Source: Candidatus Eiseniibacteriota bacterium (GTDB lineage: Bacteria; Eisenbacteria; RBG-16-71-46; CAIMUX01). From it: a stretch of 6,229 bases of DNA. The stretch covers positions 1 through 6,229 of the forward strand of contig JAGQHR010000214.1 in the NCBI GenBank assembly GCA_020431745.1. Direction: 5' to 3'. The notes under the pieces were generated by a model, which was not told the DNA's origin, searched no databases, and saw only the letters and a program-made list of their open reading frames with translations. This document shows, piece by piece, positions 1 through 4,078 of this stretch (within the stretch, counting starts at the first letter, position 1; each line of letters begins with the position of its first letter). Made by a program: the position numbers and the translations under genes.

Positions 1-913
1 CGTCCACTTCGAAGCGGGGCTCGGCGCCCAGGTAGCGTTCGCGGGCGCCCTCGAACGTGAGATGGCGCAGCCACTCCGCTGACGTCGTCCCGTCCGGCAG
101 CTTCTCCGACGGATAGCGATACCGAATCTCGTCCAAAGAGAACGTGCAGCGGCTCGCCACCTCCAGCGTGCGCGCCACGGCGTACAAATCGTCCTGGAAG
201 AGCAGCGCGAACGCGTGCGGGGACTTGAGCACGTGCTCGGCGTTCGGCTTGGTCAGCGTACCGGCTTTGGAGAGCGTCACCCCGTGACGGATGCAGGTCA
301 GCACGTCCTGCAGCGGACGGCGCGAGGGCGTGTGATAGAGCACCTCGTGTCCCGCGACGATCGGCAACCCATACCGATCGGCGCGATCGCGCACGCGGCG
401 CTCGATGACCGGCTCGGTCGCGCGGCGATGACGCACCACCATCGCATAGAGTCGATCGCCGAAGGCATCCAACAAATCACGCGCGATGAACAGAGGATCC
501 GGCTCGCCGCACAGGAGCGAACCATCCCCTCCCCACAGCGCGATCAATCCCTCTGCGTGCTCGCACACCTCGCGCCAGGTGACCTGGCTCTCCCCCTTGG
601 CCATCCGCAGTCGGCCCACGGTGAGGAGCTGGCAGAGGTTGGCGTACCCTTCGCGATCCATCGCGAGCAGACTCAGGATCGATCCGTCGTCGATCGTGAT
701 CTGCGATCCGAAGATGAGATGGAACCCGTGCTCGCGCGCCTTCATGTGCGCACGAACCGCCCCGTAGACGCCGTCGCGATCGGTGAGCGCAAGGGAGCGC
801 ACGCCGAGGCGGAGTCCCTCTTCGATCAGCTCCTCGGGATGGCTGGCCCCTTCTAAGAAGGAGTAGTTCGACTTGCACCACAGCGGCGCGTAGGCGGGGA
901 TCCCGGATGACAT
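1..913 (-). CDS. dnaE2: Error-prone DNA polymerase DnaE2, N-terminal PHP domain (3' end cut by window)
   Basis: I translated this frame by hand from the ATG at 913-911; it stays open for 304 codons to the window edge. DnaE2 is a C-family polymerase alpha subunit that, with ImuA/ImuB in many bacteria, performs mutagenic synthesis past DNA lesions. Family members are about 1,000-1,100 residues, so only the N-terminal third or less is here. The start APLWCKSNYSFLEGASHPEE (residues 9-28), LALTDRDGVYGAVRAH (41-56), GYANLCQLLTVGR (89-101), RRPLQDVLTCIRHG (198-211) and YRYPSEKLPDG (265-275) follow the DnaE2 pattern and not that of replicative DnaE1. The PHP metal-site residues look substituted: W12 and K14 for HxH, R46 in the TDHD position, Q71 in the GxE position. 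The start is secure because there is no other ATG, GTG or TTG between it and the upstream in-frame stop at 974-976. imuA and imuB are not directly upstream. Confidence 0.93.
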   Translation of the reverse strand, partial: MSSGIPAYAPLWCKSNYSFLEGASHPEELIEEGLRLGVRSLALTDRDGVYGAVRAHMKAREHGFHLIFGSQITIDDGSILSLLAMDREGYANLCQLLTVGRLRMAKGESQVTWREVCEHAEGLIALWGGDGSLLCGEPDPLFIARDLLDAFGDRLYAMVVRHRRATEPVIERRVRDRADRYGLPIVAGHEVLYHTPSRRPLQDVLTCIRHGVTLSKAGTLTKPNAEHVLKSPHAFALLFQDDLYAVARTLEVASRCTFSLDEIRYRYPSEKLPDGTTSAEWLRHLTFEGARERYLGAEPRFEVD

Positions 914-925
914 CGGAAGCGCACG

Positions 926-931
926 TCCCTC
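926..931 (-). promoter_or_regulatory. Weak ribosome binding site of dnaE2
   Basis: On the minus strand GAGGGA lies 12 bases before the dnaE2 ATG. This spacing is longer than the usual 5-9, so initiation may be inefficient. No better purine-rich stretch is present nearby. Its first three bases form the end of an inverted-repeat arm (929-937), so the site could be partly sequestered in the mRNA. Confidence 0.4.
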
Positions 932-998
932 GAATCGTGAGGCGAGCCGGATCCGGGCGTGCGGATTGCGAGCTCAGGGCAAGGAGCCTCGATTCGAG
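929..998. repeat. Inverted repeat in dnaE2 leader overlapping its RBS
   Basis: CTCGAATCG at 929-937 and CGATTCGAG at 990-998 are exact 9-base inverted repeats separated by 52 bases. Between them is a perfect 10-base palindrome, CCGGATCCGG (947-956). In dnaE2 mRNA the downstream arm would pair over the start of the putative ribosome binding site. Whether the long-range stem actually forms is inference; the intervening sequence is GC-rich and can fold in other ways. Confidence 0.4.
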
Positions 999-1097
999 TG
1001 CACTCCCCGGACCCCGGTTGCGAACCGACCCCACACCGGCTCAACTGGTTGCGATGACGTCACTTCCTGTGTCCCGTACCCCCATCCTGGGACGGTC

Positions 1098-1126
1098 AGA
1101 ATACCATACGATCGTTTGTATTTGCA
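1098..1126 (-). promoter_or_regulatory. Candidate dnaE2 promoter with palindromic operator-like site
   Basis: In an otherwise GC-rich gap, 1098-1134 is strikingly AT-rich. On the minus strand a possible -35 TGCAAA (1121-1126, 3 of 6) and -10 TATTCT (1098-1103, 4 of 6) are 17 bases apart. The spacer contains CAAACGATCGTATG (1105-1118), a palindrome with one mismatched pair and a perfect ACGATCGT core. Its AAC-N4-GT layout is loosely like the LexA box of Gram-positives and actinobacteria (CGAACRNRYGTTYG-like). dnaE2 is SOS-controlled in many bacteria, so a LexA operator is a reasonable but unproven reading. The promoter hexamers are weak, and it would give a long leader. Confidence 0.3.
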
Positions 1127-1173
1127 GCTAAATCGACGCGGTCCGAAATCGACAAGGCCCGAGGGCGGATGGC

Positions 1174-1225
1174 CGAAAATGGGGGCATTCTCAACCGTCC
1201 AATGCTTCATTCAGCCCCCATTTCG
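1174..1225 (-). terminator. Hairpin terminator of the beta-helix gene
   Basis: AAATGGGGGC (1177-1186) and GCCCCCATTT (1214-1223) are a perfect 10-base inverted repeat. The stem extends by a CG pair of bases on each side past one bulged A. It begins about 30 bases after the stop codon at 1254. On the minus strand the right arm runs into ATTTTCGG, giving a short T run. The loop is long (27 bases) and has its own small AATG/CATT hairpin (1201-1211). A rho-independent terminator is likely, though the T tract is short; a mRNA-stabilising 3' stem is the alternative. Confidence 0.65.
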
Positions 1226-1253
1226 AAGCAGGCTTGCCGAGAAGGAAACGACG

Positions 1254-4007
1254 TCACCGCGTGACCACCAGGTGCTGACTGATCCGCCCTCTGCCCGCCT
1301 TCATCTGCATGAAGTACACGCCGCTCGGAAGTTCATCGACGAGCGAGGATTGGTCGAAGCGATGATGGCCCGCCGTGAGATCGTCGTCGAGGATGCTCGC
1401 CACGCACACACCGCGCACGTCATACAGGCTCAACTGCACGTGTGCTCTGTGCGGCAGATCCATCTCGACCAACAGCGTTCCGGCGGTTGGGTTGGGACCT
1501 ACGATACGAAGGGCGAGCCGAGTCGGAGCCGCAAGCTCCTCGAGCGGAGGCGGGACATCGGACACGGGACACCCCACCCCGAGAGCCCCGATGAGCTCCC
1601 CGCACGGGCTCGCCCCCGGAAGACATGGCGACGCGGAACCCAGCCGATAGTCGCCGGTGACGGCGGGCGGATGCTGGCAAGGGGCCGAACCGCAGAAGAG
1701 CGGGTCCTCGAACACGTTCTCGCCCTCGAAGACAACGGGGCCGCTCCCGACCAGACCGGTCGTATCCACGGCGCAGCACTCCAGGGTCAGCGTGCCCGTG
1801 TTCCAGACCTGATTCTGGGTCCCCCCGCTGCACGAGGACCAGTTGTCCCGGATGATCGAACGTGTGACCCGCAGGGAATCGGTGCGGATAGCCGCGTACC
1901 CGCCATAGTTGCCAGCGATGGTGCAACCCTCGATGAGGGCATCGGCGGATCCCTCGGTCCCGATCGCTGCGCCTGAGCCTTCGTTGGCGATGAACTGGCA
2001 ATTCACGATCTGGGCCGGCGCGAATCTGAGGTACACGCCTCCACCCCGGTCGCTTGCATTCGCAATGACGGTGCACCCGCGTGGCAGGGGGCTCGCCCCG
2101 CTCACGAACACTCCGCCCCCGCGCGGGCTGCCGTCAGCGAATGCGCCACAACGTTGGATCACGCATTGCTCGATGATGGGTGCGGCGCCGTTCCCCACGG
2201 CGATGCCGCCGCCGCTTCCTGCGACGAGTCCTTGGGCATAGCAGTCCTCGATCACGCAATCCACGATCGTCGGGGAGGCTCCGTCCACGAGGATGCCCCC
2301 ACCGGCGTTCTCAGACACCGAACCGTTGCGAATGGTGAATCCACGAACGACACACTCCGGCGTCTCCTGGGACTGAAACGTGAACCCTCGAGTGTATCCT
2401 TCCATGTCCAGAATGGTTTCCGAAGAACCGCCTTCCGAAACGATGGTGATGCTCTTTCCACGGGGGTTGAGGTTCCGGAAGCCAGTTCCGGTGTACGTCC
2501 CCGGTTCGACCAAGACGATGTTCCGGTCGGATGCGGCATCGATCGCCTCCTGGATCGTCGCGAACTCCGAGGGGACGCGCAGCACGTGAGGACACGGAAG
2601 CGGATCGCAGGGCCGATCGGCGCGCCAATCACCCCCGCTCATCGCGCACTCGTCCTCGGAGGTGACGGTGCACGAATCATCGGGATAGCAGCAGGCTCCG
2701 GGGCATGGGTTGGGATCGCAGCCCGTACCGTCGCCGTGGTAGGTGCCCCCCGCTTCCGCACACGCGCCGGACGTTCGGATCTCGCAACGTGCCTCGACGA
2801 AGCAGCAGGCGCCCACGGCCGCGCAGCTCTCGTCGAACGCACCGATCCGGAGACCGCAGGGACTGTTGTCGGGAAGACAGGGGGATTCGGTTTGCAGACC
2901 GTAATCGAAAGGGAGGACCGGCGCGTCCACACACAGGCGGGGGCCGCAGAAGAGCGGGTCCTCGAACACGTTCTCCCCTTGGTCGTCGAGAGCGCTCGCG
3001 GGTTCGACGCCGCCGGCATCGACGTCGCTGCAACCGATGGCAAGCGATCCGGCCGTGATGAACGCTTGGTCACCGAAGTGTTCGGAGCAGTTCCCCCAGA
3101 GAATCGATCTCGTCAAGACGGCATCGGTTCCACGCAAACCGCCGCCGTCGTATGCGTGATTGTCCGTGATCGTGCAGCCCTCCAAGGTCACGATGCCCGA
3201 CGAGTTGAAGTGAATGCCGCCTCCTTGCAGAGAGGCTTCGTTTCCCGACACGAGACAATCGATGAGAGTCGGACTGCACTCGGCGGAGCGGATGCCGCCT
3301 CCGTAGGTCGCCGTGTTCGCCGTGATCTCACATCCGGTGAAGACCATGTCGCTCCGCACCACGTAGAGACCACCTCCTCCGCTGGTGATCGAAGTTACGT
3401 TCCCGGAGACCGTACATCGGTCCATCTCGAGCGGGGAGTCCACGCACGCGAGGCCGCCGCCGTAGGCCGAGACGTTGTCGAGAAAGGAGCAGTCTTCGAA
3501 CCGCGGGGCCGAGAAGAGGACATAGGCACCGCCGCCACCCCACTCGCTCGTCCCGTCGCGGAAAACGCAGCGCCGGATGGTGGGAGAAGATCCGTTCACG
3601 CATGCGATTCCCGCACCGTTCTCGGATCCGAGCAGACCACCTCCACGGACCGTGAATCCCTCGATGATCGTCGCGCGCGTTTCGCCCCCGCGCAGGAAGA
3701 AGCCGCGTCCGTCTCCGGCGCAGTCGATGGCCGTGACTTCGGAGCCGCCCTCCGAGCGGAGCAGAAGATCCTTGCGCGGTTCGAGATTCGTGTTCCCCGG
3801 TCCGCTGTAGATTCCGGGAGCTACCGTTACGGTGTCCCCGACTGCCGCGGCATCGAGCGCCGCCTGGAGAGTCGGGTAGTCTGCAGGTACGTGGATCTCG
3901 TCGGCGCCCGCGAGATCGCTCTGAGCAAGCGCGAGAAGGAGTGCGGCCATCCCCGTCCACGCTGGGAGGGAGCCTCGGTCGAACGAGTCATGCTCTTGGC
4001 GGCGCAT
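1254..4007 (-). CDS. Secreted protein with two right-handed beta-helix modules and C-terminal sorting domain
   Basis: This is a complete 917-residue protein. Residues 1-35 look like a signal peptide: a basic start, a hydrophobic core around MAALLLALA (20-28) and a likely cut after AGA (33-35). Two parallel beta-helix modules follow (about 38-395 and 475-813). Each opens with an IHVPADYPTLQAALDAA-like strand and then coils of the SPTIxxCxFxxNxAxxGGG type. Between them are two six-cysteine GACC units (399-436, 437-473). The C-terminus (836-917) has PNPTAG, LYDVRG, PSGVYFMQ and a basic end, matching the FlgD-Ig-like or type-A sorting domain. The coils resemble the polymorphic outer-membrane/pectate-lyase-type fold, but I see no catalytic motif, so substrate and activity are unknown. 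The ATG at 4007 is chosen over an in-frame TTG at 4028 because AAAGGA lies 9 bases before it. It probably acts at the cell surface or outside. Confidence 0.88.
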   Translation of the reverse strand: MRRQEHDSFDRGSLPAWTGMAALLLALAQSDLAGADEIHVPADYPTLQAALDAAAVGDTVTVAPGIYSGPGNTNLEPRKDLLLRSEGGSEVTAIDCAGDGRGFFLRGGETRATIIEGFTVRGGGLLGSENGAGIACVNGSSPTIRRCVFRDGTSEWGGGGAYVLFSAPRFEDCSFLDNVSAYGGGLACVDSPLEMDRCTVSGNVTSITSGGGGLYVVRSDMVFTGCEITANTATYGGGIRSAECSPTLIDCLVSGNEASLQGGGIHFNSSGIVTLEGCTITDNHAYDGGGLRGTDAVLTRSILWGNCSEHFGDQAFITAGSLAIGCSDVDAGGVEPASALDDQGENVFEDPLFCGPRLCVDAPVLPFDYGLQTESPCLPDNSPCGLRIGAFDESCAAVGACCFVEARCEIRTSGACAEAGGTYHGDGTGCDPNPCPGACCYPDDSCTVTSEDECAMSGGDWRADRPCDPLPCPHVLRVPSEFATIQEAIDAASDRNIVLVEPGTYTGTGFRNLNPRGKSITIVSEGGSSETILDMEGYTRGFTFQSQETPECVVRGFTIRNGSVSENAGGGILVDGASPTIVDCVIEDCYAQGLVAGSGGGIAVGNGAAPIIEQCVIQRCGAFADGSPRGGGVFVSGASPLPRGCTVIANASDRGGGVYLRFAPAQIVNCQFIANEGSGAAIGTEGSADALIEGCTIAGNYGGYAAIRTDSLRVTRSIIRDNWSSCSGGTQNQVWNTGTLTLECCAVDTTGLVGSGPVVFEGENVFEDPLFCGSAPCQHPPAVTGDYRLGSASPCLPGASPCGELIGALGVGCPVSDVPPPLEELAAPTRLALRIVGPNPTAGTLLVEMDLPHRAHVQLSLYDVRGVCVASILDDDLTAGHHRFDQSSLVDELPSGVYFMQMKAGRGRISQHLVVTR
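1257..1502 (-). other. C-terminal FlgD-Ig-like / sorting domain of the beta-helix protein
   Basis: Residues 836-917: GPNPTAG, then a VQLSLYDVRGVCV strand, a HHRF segment, LPSGVYFMQMKAGRG, and the ending QHLVVTR. The short basic end after a hydrophobic VV is the pattern of type-A sorting domains. A proline-rich stretch (PPPLEE, 819-824) separates it from the second beta-helix module. Confidence 0.7.
1569..2585 (-). repeat. Beta-helix module 2 (residues 475-813)
   Basis: The second copy of the internal duplication. It opens LRVPSEFATIQEAIDAA, PGTYTG and GFTIRNG, and closes ENVFEDPLFCG (763-773) and IGALGVGC. It is about 20 residues shorter than module 1, the difference lying in the middle coils. 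The cysteines at 772, 777, 795, 802 and 813 correspond exactly to those in module 1, all 418 residues further on. Confidence 0.8.
1690..1721. repeat. 32-base direct repeat, copy A
   Basis: Identical at all 32 bases to 2944-2975, with mismatches on both flanks. It encodes ENVFEDPLFC near the end of beta-helix module 2. The two copies are 1,254 bases (418 codons) apart. Confidence 0.9.
2589..2813 (-). other. Linker of two six-cysteine GACC units (residues 399-473)
   Basis: Two tandem units of 38 and 37 residues start with GACC and end with CDPNPCP or CDPLPCP. Cysteines are at 401, 402, 408, 416, 430, 435 and at 439, 440, 446, 454, 467, 472. The spacing CC-x5-C-x7-C-x12/13-C-x4-C is the same in both. 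Such units recur in large secreted proteins of uncultured FCB-related bacteria and planctomycetes as I remember them. Three disulfides per unit and a rigid spacer role are inference. Confidence 0.7.
2823..3896 (-). repeat. Beta-helix module 1 (residues 38-395)
   Basis: The first copy of an internal duplication. It begins EIHVPADYPTLQAALDAA, then PGIYSG and GFTVRGG, followed by about seven GGG-containing coils. It ends in ENVFEDPLFCG (345-355) and IGAFDESC. Over the last 52 residues (344-395) it is about 58% identical to module 2 with no gap, and five cysteines (354, 359, 377, 384, 395) recur in register. Confidence 0.8.
2944..2975. repeat. 32-base direct repeat, copy B
   Basis: The partner of 1690-1721, encoding the same ENVFEDPLFC stretch near the end of beta-helix module 1. 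All third codon positions match; the codons are common GC-rich choices, which explains part of the identity. Confidence 0.9.
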
Positions 4008-4016
4008 GGGAAACCG

Positions 4017-4022
4017 TCCTTT
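4017..4022 (-). promoter_or_regulatory. Ribosome binding site of the beta-helix gene
   Basis: AAAGGA on the minus strand ends 9 bases before the ATG at 4007-4005. It decides the start: it lies inside the extra seven codons that would follow the TTG at 4028 and cannot serve that codon. Confidence 0.7.
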
Positions 4023-4037
4023 CCACAAGGCCCGTAG

Positions 4038-4067
4038 ATTTTACACCTTCGCATGCGCATCGGTCGA
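4038..4067 (-). promoter_or_regulatory. Candidate sigma70-type promoter of the beta-helix gene
   Basis: On the minus strand, TCGACC (4062-4067, 4 of 6 to TTGACA) and TAAAAT (4038-4043, 5 of 6 to TATAAT) are 18 bases apart. Transcription would start near 4031, giving a leader of about 24 bases containing the AAAGGA site. The spacer includes the palindrome ATGCGCAT (4053-4060), and the -35 overlaps one arm of the CGGTC/GACCG dyad, a possible regulator site. Confidence 0.45.
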
Positions 4068-4078
4068 CGATGGACCGC

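Larger units (their letters stand above)
914..1253. other. 340-base intergenic region between dnaE2 and the beta-helix gene
   Basis: No credible gene lies here; short open frames crossing it have no recognisable content and overlap the terminator hairpin. Going down the minus strand it contains the hairpin terminator of the beta-helix gene (1174-1225), an AT-rich island with a palindrome in a possible promoter (about 1098-1126), and a leader of about 175 bases with an inverted repeat ending at the dnaE2 ribosome binding site. Confidence 0.75.
4008..4078. other. 71-base gap between propeller-repeat gene and beta-helix gene
   Basis: The gap contains no strong terminator, so read-through from the upstream gene is possible. 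It holds a short dyad, CGGTC-7 bases-GACCG (4061-4077), just after the upstream stop codon. It also holds a plausible promoter and the ribosome binding site of the beta-helix gene. Confidence 0.7.

Noticed and set aside
215..856. A 213-codon plus-strand open frame opposite dnaE2
   Set aside because: The minus-strand translation is unmistakable DnaE2; the plus-strand frame has no recognisable content.
974..1210. A 78-codon minus-strand open frame in the intergenic gap
   Set aside because: It overlaps the terminator stem and the AT-rich island, and has no recognisable protein content.
966..1976. A 336-codon plus-strand open frame crossing the intergenic gap and the end of the beta-helix gene
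   Set aside because: It runs through the terminator hairpin and then opposite the sorting domain and module 2, with no recognisable protein features.
1569..3896. The GGG-rich coil repeats as a CRISPR array or DNA tandem repeat
   Set aside because: Periodicity is at the protein level (SPTIxxC, GGG); the DNA units differ in length and sequence and there are no constant repeats with unique spacers.
4026..4028. TTG start of the beta-helix gene at 4028
   Set aside because: The ATG at 4007 has AAAGGA at good spacing and leaves a cleaner signal peptide; TTG would put that ribosome binding site inside the coding region.
2154..4037. A 627-codon open frame on the plus strand opposite the beta-helix gene
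   Set aside because: It is a shadow of a GC-rich gene: no signal peptide, no recognisable domain, composition dominated by R, A, D and V, and its repeats (for example AEERVLEHVL) are just the antisense of the ENVFEDPLFC repeat. The minus frame has a full domain structure.
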